Assembly (NCBI GenBank): GCA_037783415.1
Contig: JAZGTN010000015.1
Span: forward strand, 7,079,001-7,143,000
Direction of reading: 5' to 3'
Source of the DNA: Leptasterias polaris
Lineage: Eukaryota > Echinodermata > Asteroidea > Forcipulatida > Asteriidae
DNA length: 64,000 nucleotides
The notes under the pieces were generated by a model, which was not told where the DNA came from, did not search any database, and saw only the letters and a program-made list of their open reading frames with translations. Each line of letters begins with the position of its first letter. The first letter of the stretch is position 1. Positions 36,001-49,552 of the stretch are shown piece after piece. Both the position numbers and the translations under genes were made by a program.

Positions 36001-39000
36001 TTTATTAAATTATAGTTTCAAAAAAACATTTTGCATTATCTGACTCATTTAAGTTTTATTAGACATAGGCATTTTCCTGTGGTCTCCTCCTCAAATTGTA
36101 CCTCGCTGGAAACACTGGCACCACTCCCGACACACAGCCAGTCTTTCCAGTGTTACTGCTTTCAGTTCGGTGGTCTCACAACCCGACTCATTTAAGCTAA
36201 AATGAACCATAGTTCCAAAAGGGGGAAAATGGCATAAACTGGATGTGTCACTTTTCTAATTCACTACTCCAATGACAGGGTCAAGAGTGAAGCGACTTAC
36301 ACACTCGTGTGCCAGTAGTCAGTTCCGATGTGATGATGGGCATTGCATACCTTTCACCTTTGTCTGCGATCTGCACCAGAGAGACTGTGTAGGAGGAGAG
36401 GTAAGTAGCGTACAACCAATTAATTAAAGGCAGGATGTACTTTTTTTTTACTTCACAAGTTGATTAATGACCATAAAAACTTACTTGGTAAAGAGCACTA
36501 TGAGAGCTGTGAATAATATACAAATTATATTATTATAAACGACCCCCTTAGAAAATAAAATGTGGTTTTAGAGAAAGAGGTTGAGCCAACTTTTATAGAC
36601 ATATTAAAAAGTTAATTCACAAGTTAAGTATACCATTTTGGAAGGTGCATTCCGGTTTCGGAAGTCCATCCTGATTATCTGTAAATTTTAGATTCTTGTA
36701 AAGCTAATGATTTTTTGTGTGTGGAGATAATACTAAATAATAACTGTTTTCCTGTTTTTGCATTTTTATAGAAAACTTGGACCTTTAGTTACTATATAAA
36801 ATAGCCAAATCACTGACATGGATGAGAATTGACCAAGAGCATCTTTAATTTGGTCAAATGATTTAGAGTCTGTTTGTTGTCGTTAACTCACTATTGAGAT
36901 GCTAGTCCATTGCTTGGTTAGTATTCAGTTTTAACAAGAGTCTCTCTTATTTTCTAGGATGAGAGAAATTGCCACAGTAATGTTTGCAACGAAGAACAGT
37001 ACCAGTGCCCAAGTGGGAAATGTATTCCCAGGTATTGGGTATGTGACACTACTAATGATTGCCCAGATGGAGCCGATGAGACGCAGTTATATTGTCAGAG
37101 GAGACAGTGTGCAACTGGACAATTTCGATGCAACACAGGTATGGGCTTTGTCAAAGCGCCGTTAAAACAATGTTCAAAAGTATCATACAGGACTAGTGGA
37201 GTTGACGAAAAAGGCACACACAGTGTTTAGGTTTCGTTTGATTAACCATATAAATTGTGGCTTAATTCGTTGTGTGAGTCAGGAGAAAATGGTAAAAAAT
37301 CATGCATAATTTCCAGCATGAAACACATTATCCTTAATTTTAGTTGTAACAACCAAAATCAGCTGTTGTATTTTTTTTAAGGTTTACCATGTTTTACAGT
37401 TACAGTTTTCTCGAGTATGAACTCATTTCAGAGGGAAACATTCCACACACAAAATGGTTCTAGTATCAGAGAATCTGACTCTTCATGCAATTCAAAAAGT
37501 GTATTGAAAAAGTATTTGTACCCGGAAATGCGCTGCAATCTTGAGTGATGATGCTTTATAAATGCCATGTATATGTAGAGAACCGTATATTTATCATCTC
37601 CCTGACTTGGTTCTCCCTTTCAGGTTCGTGCTTGCCAATACCATTCAGCTGTGATGGTGAGACAGATTGCAAAGATGGAGATGACGAGTTGAATTGCCCT
37701 GGCTGCTTATCGAATGAGTTTCAGTGCAGAGATGGTCAATGCATTTTGTCAACTGAGATATGTAATCGACAGAATGACTGTTCCAGTGGTGAGGACGAGT
37801 TGAATTGCCGCGGTTGCTTGTCGAATGAGTTTCTGTGCAGAGATGATAGATGCATTCTGTCAACTCAGATATGTAATCGACAGAATGACTGTCCCAGTGG
37901 TGAGGACGAGTTGAATTGCCCCACGAGATGCAGTGTTTACCAGCTACAGGTAGGTTGGGTACAATTTAAGATGGATGGGAAGTATGTGCTCTTTTAAAAT
38001 TTAGTTTTACTTTTTGTTATGAGTTATCGCCTTACATCACAAGGCCAGATGGCCATTTCAAGATGAGGGCTACATAATTAACTGGATTGGGCTGTCAACC
38101 CAAACCAGCACCTATTCTTGGGACTCACACAGGGTCGCCCCTTTCACAGTTTGTAAGGATGTAATCATGATGACACCACCACAGCTTGGGTCCGGTGAGC
38201 TATACCGCTCGGCAAATGACAAACCACAGAAGTTATGGATAAAGAAAACTGAGTCATGCCTTTAGTAGTAGGGGAAATTGGGTTCAAATCTTGGCTGGTG
38301 TTAAGGCATTGTAATTTTTTTTCATTTGTTATAGCTGCAAGCCAAATAATTCATTTAGGTTTTTGTTTTTTTGTTTTTCAAAGTGTGGGAGTAAATGCGT
38401 ATCAGTGGATCACCTTTGTGATGGTGTTGCAGACTGTGTGCAGGGTGAAGATGAGATTCCAGCCACCTGTAATGAATTTGAGGAACTTGGTAAGACATTG
38501 TGTAACAAAGTGCAATTTATACTTGTCTTTGAATTTCAACCAGAAAAAACTGCCGTCGTCTTCTTACTGAACAATCAAGCTGCCTAGAAAAGTCAATGTC
38601 AGAGGTGTATGGTCTTTAGTATTGTTTGGCAATAATGGAGTATTACATAGCCTCAGTTGGGCAAAAGTAAACCACTGTGAAGTGATTCTTTACAAGTGTT
38701 CCATAGTTCCCATTGATGTATAGGTCTACAGTGAGATTTTGTTTGAGAAACAAATCAATAGCGGCCAATGTCGTAGAGCTGGAACCCTGTCATGATCATC
38801 TGAGGAATCATCAGTGACATTGTTTTTTCACAGTTACAAAACCTACAGCAAGTTGAACGTCCTTGATAACCTAGACTTGACGAGGAAGGGGGGGGGGGGT
38901 GTCAGCTCCCGTGGTTATATTTTTTTATGGGCTGGGGAAAACATCTTTACCATATATACCCAGAATACAAAATCTGCCACATGGCTTAGTGTGAGTGTCA

Positions 39001-42000
39001 ACACATGCAGTTCACAAACATTCAACCCTCTAATAAAGTGGAACAGCTTTGCAGTCTCCAATAACCCCCAACCCCATACCCCCAATGGGTCACTGTAACC
39101 AGAGGAAATATAAAACATTGGTGGGATTTTTGTTAGACGGTACTCAGTAAGGGTTAAGCACAACAAGTAGCTGAGCACAACACAATTTTGTTTAACAGAA
39201 TATGGTTACCAGCGAAAAAACCCACCATACTACTGGCACAAGCTGTGACTGTTTTCCTGCTTATTAATGCATAGCAGAAAACTGTTAAAGCAAAATTGTC
39301 TGTTCCCCGCAGCTCTATTATTCCTAGGTTTCATTCAATAATTTGAATTGATGTTTCCTTGAAAACGTTTGTACAGGTTTTGAAATATACCATTTGTCGT
39401 TTTCCCTAGGCAATTGTGATCCGCACTACCAGTTTGCCTGTTACAATGGAAGATGTCTTTCAAGGGAGTATGCATGCGATAGCATTCCACACTGTTTGGG
39501 AGGCGAGGACGAACGACTCTGCTATCAACAAGGTAGACTTTAACTAATGACGTTAGTTTGTTTACCACTTTTCTGAAAGTGGGAAACCATTGTGTCTACT
39601 CGCAGTATGGTGTGCACAACAATGTCAGAGGTGTAGTATGGTCTTTAGTATTGTTTGGCAATAATGGAGTATTACATAGCCTCAGTTGGGCAAAAGTAAA
39701 CCACTGTGAAGTGATTCTTTATAATACAAGTGTTCCATAGTTCCCATTGATGGTATAGTCCTACAGTGAGATTTTGTTTGAGAAACAAATCAATAGCGGC
39801 CAATGTCGTAGAGCTGGAAACCTGTCATGATCATCTGAGGAATCGTCAGTGACATTGTTTTTTCACAGTTACAAAACCTACAGCAAGTTGAACGTCCTTG
39901 ATAACCTAGACTGGACCATACGAGGAAGGGGGGGTATCAGCTCCCGTGGTTATATTTTTGTATGGGCTGGGGAAAACATCTTTACCATATATACCCAGCA
40001 TACAAAATCTGCCACATGGCTTAGCGTGAGTGTCAACACATGCAGTTCACAAACATTCAACCCTCTAATAAAGTGGAACAGCTTTGCAGTCTCCAATAAC
40101 CCCCAACCCCATACCCCCAATGGAAGGTCACTGTAACCAGAGGAAATATAAAACATTGCTGGGATTTTTGTTAGACGGTACTCAGTAAGGGTTAAGCACA
40201 ACAAGTAGCCGAGCACAACACAATTTTGTTTAACAGAATATGGTTACCAGCGAAAAAACCCAACATACTACTGGCACAAGCTGTGACTGTTTTCCTGCTT
40301 ATTAATGCATAGCAGAAAACTGTTAAAGCAAAATTGTCTGTTCCCCCGCAGCTCTATTATTCCTAGGTTTCATTCAATAATTTGAATTGATGTTTCCTTG
40401 AAAACGTTTGTACAGGTTTTGAAATATACCATTTGTCGTTTTCCCTAGGCAATTGTGATCCGCACTACGAGTTTGAATGTTACAATGGAAGATGTCTTTC
40501 ATTGATGTATGCATGCGATGGCGTTCCAGACTGTTTGGGAGGCGAGGACGAACGACTCTGCTATCAACAAGGTAGACTTTAACTAATGACGTTAGTTTGT
40601 TTACCACTTTTCTGAAAGTGGGAAACCATTGTGTCCACTCAACTGTTGGAAATGCGGTAGCCCTACCCGCTCCCAGATACATCACTTGAGCAATGCAGTA
40701 AAACATAATGTGATGTCATCAGTACATGGGTCTAATGGACTATTTTCGTTTGCTCACGGTTTGCAGGGATAACCCTGCTAACCGTGAGCACACAAACTGA
40801 AATGAAAACTTGCGCAGTAAGCACAAAATTTGCCGTTCAGTTCTATGAAATTGGGCCGACCCCATTTGTAACATCACTCAGTAAAACAATTGTTGCTAAT
40901 TCTATATTGTTTCCGAGGTGTAAAGTCAAATACATTGAACTTTTCTAACCACTAAACCATTGTCAAGTATTACACCTTGTTTTTCAAATGGCTTTTACCA
41001 GGAAACAATAGAGGACGGAACGGTGTTCAAATTGGACCTGTTGATCCGAGTAAGTTACATTTTTTGTTTTTGTGTAATGTTAAATTGTGGAAAGTATGAT
41101 GTAATTAGCTGTTCCGACCTAGCTGTCGGAACAGCTTTTGTTTTTGTCGAGATTTTTATTAGCTGTTCCGACTTACTGTCGGAACAAAGTCAGAACAGGT
41201 GTTGTTTTCGTCGAGATTTATATTATTTTTCTTATACATTTGTTTCCGCCTAAATCCCATAGCATTTGTACACGTTTTTTGTATACACCTAATATCCTTG
41301 AGCGTAAATATGAAAGAGTTAGATCCTATATCAAATTGAAGCTTAGTACATGAACTTAACTCTAAATGTGATAAATGTTAAAATTCTTAATTAATTAGCC
41401 ACTTAACAGCGAGGTGAATATTTAATTAGCCAACCTTGTTAGCACCATATCTAAAAAAGTATACCCCCGATCGTCAAACTTTTTTCAGTTTTAGACTTCT
41501 GGGATACTGTAGATGTGCCTTTCGGCCTAAAATTACGGACGTCACAATGACGTCATTTATTGCGCGTTTTCGCCGTGTACAAAACACATGGAGATAGGGA
41601 AAACAAATCCGACTTCTAGAAACAAAATTTTTCTATTAAGCTCAAATTTAACGTCCTAGATTACACAAATGTTTCTTAAAACAAGAAATATTTTATTGAC
41701 GGTCAGTTTAAAAGCATCAAAACTTATTGAAACATTGTCAGTAGAAAAAACCAAAAATTTTCAGGCAAATTTAACGCCTTGGGTACTCTGCCTAGAATTT
41801 GATATGTGTTTATATACGAAAGGAGACAAATTTTAAACTCGTTCAAGTCCGCGACCCATTTATGACCCGTGCCGCACTCAAAGTAATGAAATAACAAAGA
41901 CTTAAGCCTGTAAATGGAAACGATATGGGTGTGTTGTGGCATGGGATCGTTTGCTGTGCAAATCGTGATCGCAATTATTATGGTCAGCATTTCGCACCAT

Positions 42001-45000
42001 TTCAAGTGAATTTTTCAACGTTTATCCGAACCTTACAAATGTGAACGTTTAACCGTACGATCTGTCACTTAACCGTGTAACTGTCGCAGGCTTACGTATA
42101 AGCCTGCACATTCACGGTTATTTTTTTTTAAACGTTTAACTGTTTCTAAAAACAGTTGGTGACTCGTGTAACAGCAGTTTCATAAACAACATTTCAAGTA
42201 AAAAAACCTGTTTACACAACCGGCATGTGATCAAAACCATTGTGTCTTCATTCTTCATTGCAGCATTTTGACTTTGCGCAATCACCCTGCAAAAGCGAGC
42301 ATGCGCAATCAAATTGTTGTGGAACGCCCCCTAGCGTTCAATGTTTCTTACAAATATTGCTGCAAGCACAGTTGTATTGAAATAACAAAGACTGCGAGTC
42401 TGTAAATTGGGAATGATAGGCCTGTGTGTGTGTTTGTTACGCAGCACTTTTTAAGTGAATTTTTCAAAGTTTATCCGAACCGTAAGATCTGTCACTTAAC
42501 TGTGTAACCGTCACAGGCTTACGTATAAGCCTGAGCATTCACGGTTATTTTTTGTCAACATACCTTTTCTGAAACAGTTGGTGACTTGTCTAACAGCAGT
42601 TTCATAAACAAAATTTCAAGTAAAAAGACCTGTTTACACAACCGTGCATGTGACTAATATCCTAAAGCGTAATATGAAAGAGTTAGATCCTATATCAAAT
42701 TGAAGCTTAGTACGTGAACTTAACTCTCAATGTAAATTTTTTTAAAATTCTTAATTAATTAGCCCATTTACAGCGAGGTGAATATTTAATTAGCCAATCT
42801 TGAGACCACTGTATCTCGAAAAGTATACAACCGATCGTCAAACTTTACTTCCGGGTCAACCGGAAGTGGGACCATCAAGAACTACACACCCGATTTTCAA
42901 TTTCTGTTGTTATAAACCCTTTGAGCATTAAATGTTAGACAAGGGTTACCATGACCCCATGTTGACCTTTATTTCTGGTTTAAAAGCTCCTTTCGAATTA
43001 GTATCAGAATGAAGACTAGGTTTTCAGGCACACTTAAGTAAAAAGGGCCTGTCAAAAGTCATCTATCTTGAAATCAGACCAACTTATAGCTTTGAAGCAC
43101 TTAATCGAAGCAAAACAACACGGAACAGTTTTGTGTTTGTCGACAAACACTTAATGTCTAGTTCTTTTTGCGCTTCGTCCAGCAACACTTCTGGGGTGTT
43201 AAAATTGATACCATGGGTGTTGTCACATATAGATACCAAAGAGAGAATCAAAATTAACACCAATGTAATTGTTGTGACATAAACTAGTGATTTATTTAAC
43301 ACCTTACCGTGTGTAAACTTTGATTCTTGTATATAGACTATATATGACAACACCCATGTGTCAATTTTAACACCACAGTTTTTGCAGTGTAACTGTTCAC
43401 ATTGGTTTTAAACTATGTTTTAAGGATACAACTAATCCTTAAAGGGAGTGTACACCTTTGGTATTTACTCCCAAAATTAAAGACCATAAAATCTTACTTG
43501 GTAAAGAGCACTGGAGGGCTGTTGAAAAATTGTTAGAAATGACACCCTTTGAAGTAATGTAGTTTTAGTTTTAGGTCATTTTCCACCGAAAATTTCAATC
43601 TGATGAAGGCTTCAGGCATGTAGTCTTTCTCAGACATCTGTAAGCATACAATTTTATGCAACGAGGGTGGTTTCTCGATGACCATTTGAGCCTTAATTTT
43701 CTCAGGTTGTTATTTTATTCATATGTTGGGATACACCAACTTACGATATTGAACTTTGACAATTAAAAACAAATTTCCCCTGCCTTAACGTTGTTGAGCT
43801 CCAGGAGAGTCAAACCACTAACAGGCCTGCCAACATGTGTGTCTTGCAATCGGGGAGTTTTTGTACAACAATCAGGGAGATGTTTAGAGTTATACACTCA
43901 ACATAACACAGACAAAATTTCCATAATCAGAGAGATTTTTCAAATTTCTCCATCAATACATGGCGCATGATTGGCTTAATTTCAGAAAAAGTTGGCAGCT
44001 CTGCATTAATCTAGGTATTGATATCATGGCTTATTGTCACTGTGATCACTTGTGAAATACAGTCATTAGTTGTGGATGATTTAGGGTTTTTTCCCCCCAT
44101 GATAAGAAAAGTGAAAATTTGGTAATAGTGTGATTTTACACATCAGGTTTTCTTGCACATTGGTGTAAGGGTGAAACTTAAGGTATCATTCTTTATGCCA
44201 GAAATGCAGCTAATACAATTAACAACAAGTGATGAAATTGGTTTAAAAAATAACTGGAACTGGAACTGGAACTGGAACTTGATCAATCATTTAAGAAATG
44301 TTTAGGTCTGAAGGTTGTAATTGTTTGAAAAATAATTTCGAAAATTGCTCAATCTTAACCACCCTCAAGCATTATTATCCAAAGCCCAAGAAGTGTTCAG
44401 GTTCCATTAAAATCAGTAGATTCTTTTCTCATGTAAATTTATCCTTTTATTTTGCAATGGTTCTTAAAACTAAATTGACTCTTCCCAATTCCAACATGTT
44501 GGGCCATTCCTTCAAACCACATGAGTAAAATGAAAGTAAGTTCCTCTGAATCGGTTCATTCCTGTTTTGTTCTCTTCTAAGTACAGTCAAATTGTGTATT
44601 TGACATAAAAAGTAGCATCCTCTTATACAGGATCCCTTTGCTGCCACTTCCTAGCTTGTATCGGATGTGATCCCTGGCTTTACAGCAGTTACAGGTTGAA
44701 TGGCTTATAACTGGCAACCCCGAACAACGACATTGACAACATAGGAAGACCGCAACATAGGGCTAGATTATGCTCGGTTGTACAGACTGAGGGCCGGCAC
44801 ATTATTCTGGAGGTTGCAGGTTCAAGTTCTGCTCGAGTAAATTTTGTTTTTATTGAACCCCAAACATTTTAGGTGTGGTAAAAGAGCTTAGCAGGAAGTT
44901 CACTTTGCTGAAGGAGAAAGTTCAGATGCTGAAGGAGAAAGTTCAGATGCTGCAAGGACCGCTTGGTGAAGCTGGTAAGTGTTGTTATAATACTCGGTTT

Positions 45001-46094
45001 TCCTCTCATACATTTTTCCGCTACTTTAAAAACGTTTGTGAAAAGTACCATTCCATTAAATCTTGCGCAAACCAAAGTACCTGATGCAAACCTAACAAAC
45101 CCAATAATCAATTACTGAAAACTGCAAATTACTCAACTAGAACCAGTAATTGGAAGGTACAAAATGGGCATCCTCTGTTGTTGACATAAACAACCTTGGT
45201 GACCGCATTGTTTGCAAATGTACTGAAGTGTAAAAGCACACATTCTTAAAGCAAATTAAATCCGTCAAAAAATGTTGAAATTATTTATATTTGTTTCCTC
45301 AGTTTAATCTTAAAACTCAAACACTAGATGGTGCTCTGTTTGACATTTCGGACATTTCCACTCCATTTCTAATGAATTACTACACTATCTTATTTTATTT
45401 TACCACCACTGGAAAGGGCTGATCTTTCTCTTTCTGACCATTGTAAACTTGGGTATGGAGGGTGAACATGGACAAACCTACAGTTTCATAATGAAATGGC
45501 ATTTGCTCATGATTGCAATTTTGTTCTTTGGTGTGAGATTGGTCGACTTTACAAGTAATGGACATATACTTTGTTCATTTTTTTTTCGAGTAGGAACCAC
45601 CACCTCTTATTTGTTTCTTGAAGTTGATGTTTTGGTTTTTTCCTTAAACTTTGTTTCTTGTCCTTTGTGAAGATGCCTTGAGAGTTGACCTGGAACAAGT
45701 TATCATGGAATGCATGACCACCCTGAATGACATCTTTGGCACCATTGGCCAAGATGATACAAACACCCTACCACAACCCGCAACAGAACCCCCCAGTAGT
45801 GAGATGACTGAACAACCAGCCCTGACTAGACCACCGAGTCTCCCCTTCCCACCTCGACCAAGTGCCAACTCACCACCACAAGAGAATCCCTCCGGAGACG
45901 ACGAAATGACACCACAGAGACGAAGTTTCATGAAAATTGACGAAGCACTGCGAGAAGAGAAGCAGCTGGCTGTAAAGTCAACTAATGAAAATCCATCAAA
46001 GAAGAAAACTCAAAAACAGGATAATTTTGTTTCCTATCGAAAGAGGCAACTAAAAAAGCTCATGCTAAAGAAGAATAATAACAGCCTTGGATAA
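33047..46094 (+). CDS. Type II membrane protein with eight LDLa modules and coiled coil
   Basis: Eleven coding exons, in frame throughout, are 33047-33193, 35943-35994, 36279-36400, 36958-37138, 37624-37949, 38384-38489, 39410-39532, 40449-40571, 41002-41049, 44873-44974 and 45673-46094. They give 583 residues. Exon 1 has a basic start and a hydrophobic stretch at about residues 14-39 ([20 protein letters not shown]), a signal anchor putting the C-terminus outside the cell. A basic KR site follows at about residue 72. Eight Cys-rich LDLa modules with CDxxxDCxxGxDE calcium sites span about residues 77-393. Then come a Gly-rich linker, a coiled coil (two LKEKVQM heptads), a Pro-rich segment and a Lys-rich tail. 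LDLa modules bind protein or lipoprotein ligands; the actual ligand is unknown. AATAAA lies at 46,604. The model rests on splice signals and phase. Confidence 0.8.
33194..35171. other. Intron 1 of the LDLa gene, first part; nothing else recognised
   Basis: Intronic DNA outside the duplication. A C-run lies at about 34,341-34,350. The overlapping open frames at 33,901-34,147 on both strands have no family resemblance and no splice context. Right-arm homology begins at 35,172. Confidence 0.5.
38600..40640. repeat. Tandem 1.0-kb duplication carrying LDLa exons 7 and 8
   Basis: Two units of about 1.03 kb, 38,600-39,595 and 39,595-40,640, each contain intron sequence (CAGTTACAAAACCTACAGC, AGCTCTATTATTCCTAGG) and one 123-bp LDLa exon with phase 1 at both ends, so the duplication adds one module in frame. 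The same pair is mirrored in the left arm at about 10,730-12,770, so the tandem event came first. In this arm exons 7 and 8 differ at several residues; in the left arm they are identical. Confidence 0.85.
44768..44850. repeat. tRNA-derived SINE-like fragment upstream of exon 10
   Basis: The segment contains a box-B-like GGTTCAAGTTC and ends in sequence before a T-rich tract. A convincing A box was not found, and the cloverleaf does not fold cleanly, so it is not a functional tRNA. The mirrored copy is at about 6,408-6,490 in the left arm. Confidence 0.35.
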
Positions 46095-47062
46095 TTACAA
46101 GCCACTGTTGGCCACTGCAACGTTGATTATTTAAAGTTGTTTGTCAAAATGAATTATAAATACAGTTGCTGCAATGAAAGATGTAAGACAAGTCAACATT
46201 AGATTAATGTTTTAAGAAGATGCCAAACCCAAAATGATAGGACTCTTTCATAAGTAATCACTTCATTGGATACATGTCATTTTAATTTTTTTTCAATTTT
46301 TGTTAAAAATAATGGATGGTATTGTCATGATCACCAACTTAATTATAACTTCTGGGAAAACTGCCATTTGACTGCGAAGCAAATTGTTCACTAGCATAAT
46401 AATGTGATAACTACAGTTATTTCAATAGCTAAATCAAGACACCCAAGTTCATTTATAATTAATTACATATATTTTATTGACAGATTTTTTATTTATTTAT
46501 AAAGATAAATTATTCAACTTTGAGGGTTTAAAAATATCTCACAATTTTCAACAAGCATATAAGTATTAACAATTGGCAAGAACAACTTTATCGTTTCCTC
46601 AAAAATAAACTTGCTGAAATTCTGGCAAATTGTAGATTTGTTTTATACTTACAATTCATTTAAAAAAGTGAAAGTCCCTTTATAATCTGATTGAAAAAGT
46701 TGTTAGTTTTTTTCAGCACATTTAGTTGATTCATGTCACTTGTAGAAACCAAGAAAATGTTAAGTTAAAACATGTGCGTGACAGTTCATAATTTTCAATT
46801 GTGTTTGGCAGTAGTTTGCCAGCACAAGGAAGCAATTTAATTTCAATCGACATCCATGACACACTACAATTGCTAGTTTGCTTTTTACAAAACAATTTAA
46901 AAAACCATATAATTTCACATGATGATTTCTGGGTACAGATATTGTGGTTATGTACATGTACATGTATTTAGGGCTACACTACTCTGTAAATTTCACATAG
47001 TGAATGTCAATGTTTGTATTCCTTGAACTAAAAGTAAGTGTTGCTTAATTCACATCGACTTG

Positions 47063-48071
47063 AAAAGCCTTTGTGTATAATTTTGTTTGTATGATAAAGT
47101 TGCAAACCCCTGTACACTTGCTATAGATATCCATTGCAAACTGTATGGGTGCTCAGTGTCAAACCTTACAAAATGATCCTTTGATTAAGTATTTTGATGT
47201 ACGATTTATCACTAATACATGAATCATTCTTGTAAGAGTGCCTTTAGGGTCAACACTTCTCAATAAACAAATCATACAACTTGCCTATGACAACTCTTCA
47301 TTGTTCTTCATTTGTTTTGTTTGCGTTTGTGTAAACCCTGCAGTGAGGGGCCTGCTTGGTTGAAACGTCCCAAATCGCCTGATGTTTGATAGAGAGCTGA
47401 AATGGAGTGCAATGAGCAGAACATTCTCGGTTTTAAGTCTATCTTGGCAACTTTTAAAGATTTTGACTGTTTCTTGATAGAAGGGTGCCTCAAAATGAAG
47501 CTTATAATGTATTTTTTTGTAACAAAAATACTTTTCCCAAGCACCTGTAACTTGGCGACTGTCGTCACAAACGACTTTCTTTGGTTTGATTTTTAGGCAA
47601 AAAGGTGAGAAAAATATTTCGAGGCTGGCGACTGTCCTCTATATTCTTGGGTTTAATTTCGAGGCAAATCGGAGCGAAAACAAATTTTGAGGCTGAAAAA
47701 TTGAAAGATTTGCAGTTTTGCTTTCAAAAATTGGCCGAAAATGTTTGGTTTCCAAATCGCCTGGTTTTCGAAACGGAGGTGAAATGGAACAGAAGAACAT
47801 TCTTGGTTTGGCAATTTTCTTTTGACTATTTCTTTTTAAACGGTGCCTCAAATTTGAAGCTTAAATGTGGGTTATTTTCAGTCAAAACCCCTTGTCCCAA
47901 GCACCTGTAGTCGACTGTCATTTACATCTAAGGACTTTCTTTAAGGCAAATCGGAGACAAAACATTTCCGAGGTTGGAAAAAAGGAGTCTTATTATCCCT
48001 TGCATTTATTTAAATTTTTTTCTAATTTTGTCGAAATCTGTAGTTTCCGAAAGTCTCTGTATGGTTTGTGA
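47063..48071. repeat. Diverged tandem repeat preceding the DIRS ORF
   Basis: Two units with a period of about 360 bp share, in order: AAATCGCCTG, GAAATGGA, AGAACATTCT, GGTGCCTCAAA, CCCAAGCACCTGTA, GACTTTCTTT and AGGCAAA. Examples are 47,370-47,640 and 47,750-48,000. Their position just upstream of the DIRS gag-like frame suggests the element's left terminal region, but this is not certain. Confidence 0.55.
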
Positions 48072-48229
48072 AATAAAGTCGCAAAGTTGCAGGTGCTTGT
48101 GACACGGGCGTTTGTTCAACATTCTACCTCGACAGTACCTAGCACCTCGGCCTTACGTGAGATTGTACCTGCCACCGGTATTCTATTGTCACGTTTGAGA
48201 GAGCTCATTGTTAAAACGAGTAGCACGCC

Positions 48230-49509
48230 CTATATAACGACACCCTACTGGGTACACCTTAGTGCATTTTTGTGACCGGTATCAATGACATGTCTTCGGA
48301 GCCAAACCTTTTTGACTTACTTAGTATCTCTTCGGACAGCGAGACTTTGATGTCGCAGCTTGACCCAGGACCGGGTCCCTCGGGCTCCGTTGCTGGCAGC
48401 AATCTGTCGGAAACTCGTGGTTCTTCGGTAAAACCAAAGCCAAAAAGAACCACAAAAACAACCAATGTTGTTCACCGAGAAGAATTCTCGGATATGCAAG
48501 ATAAGATGGCAACAATCGCCGAGGCCATGCAGACACTACAATCTACAGTGATGTTTGCCATTGATGCTAGACCAACGAAAGGTCAGAAAACTACCGAGAG
48601 TACGGTCTCGTCAAGTGACGAGTCCATCAACACGGCCACGGCAATCGACCAGCTTCTTCAGTCAGAGGGGGAGAAGAAAACCGAAGCAAGTGCCTCGGCA
48701 GGAGTCCTCGACGCCTTTGAACAGCTCTACTCCAATGACGACTCTGGTGAGAAAGGCAACGGTAATGAGCAAAGTGCTCCGTCACAAGCCATCAGACGAC
48801 AAAATGTCAGAAAAGCTAAATAGCCTCAAAAGACCATCTAACATTCAGGAACTCGAATGTACTCGAGTTAACCCTGAGATCTGGAGTACTTTGCAGATCA
48901 ACTGATATAAAACTACAAAAGGTAGAACAGGCACTGCTAAAAAGCATTGTGCCACTTATTTCGGGTATGCAGTCTCTAATGGGAAATACCAGCGTTGACC
49001 CAAAAGCTCTTATAACAAAACTGTGTGACTCTATGGCCATAATTGGTTATGCAAGATACGAACTTAACCTGCGTCGTCGAGAATGCATCAAGCCTGACCT
49101 CAACCAGCAATTTGCTAATCTTTGTTCTACACAAACACCCGTAACTGGGCTATTGTTTGGAGACAACCTTTCGCAGCAGTGCAAAGACATTCAGGAGACA
49201 AATAAGCTGGGCCAAAAATTTGGCAAGCATGCAGGTTCTTTCTCTAACTCTAAACAGGGTCATGGAAAACCGTATTACAGACGAGATCGCAAGCAAACTC
49301 GTCCATCTGGTCAGACGGGTTATTTAAACTACTCGCGCCAAAAGAATTGGCAGAGGAAAAAACCGTCAGAAGGACGACGGCCAACTGTGACCAAGTAAAG
49401 AACATAAACATATCGGTGAGTAAACACAATGTGTCTTAACTGCAGGAATTTTTCAGGAAGGTAGAATGGCGCAAAATCACATCTGATGCTTGGGTGCTAC
49501 ACTACCATA
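48230..49509 (+). mobile_element. DIRS-type retrotransposon, gag-like ORF and start of polymerase ORF (5' part)
   Basis: The reading starts at MSSEPNLFDLLSIS (about 48,290) and continues through three frames (48,290-48,823, to 48,905, then 48,949-49,398), so at least two frameshifts have broken it. Recognisable DIRS gag-like blocks are RVNPEIWSTLQ, IKLQKVEQALLKSI, TGLLFGDNLSQQCKDIQETNK and a basic Arg/Lys-rich tail. After the stop, another frame reads WRKITSDAWVLHY, the usual start of the DIRS reverse transcriptase ORF. It is cut at 49,509 by the large DNA transposon and resumes at 58,935. A TATATAA motif lies at about 48,232. Confidence 0.85.
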
Positions 49510-49552
49510 ATTCGTCACGCGTACCACGAAGTGACCTATCTCATTTTTTGTC
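49510..49552 (+). repeat. Left terminal inverted repeat of the 9.4-kb transposon
   Basis: It pairs with 58,890-58,932. It differs from the right end at position 8 (A against G) and position 35. The preceding TA is the target duplication. Confidence 0.9.

Larger units (their letters stand above)
35172..47062 (+). repeat. Right arm of the 12-kb inverted duplication
   Basis: This is the reverse complement of 4,113-16,840. The inner end lies within a dispersed repeat that is complete here (35,150-35,290) but cut short in the left arm. The outer end is in CACATCGACT at 47,053-47,062, after which similarity stops. Since this arm is continuous with exon 1 and the promoter in the spacer, it is the likely source and the left arm the derived copy. 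It has the shorter LDLa exon but the longer coiled-coil exon. Confidence 0.95.

Noticed and set aside
44768..44850. Functional tRNA gene
   Set aside because: Only a box-B-like motif is clear; no good A box, no clean cloverleaf and no terminator at the right place.
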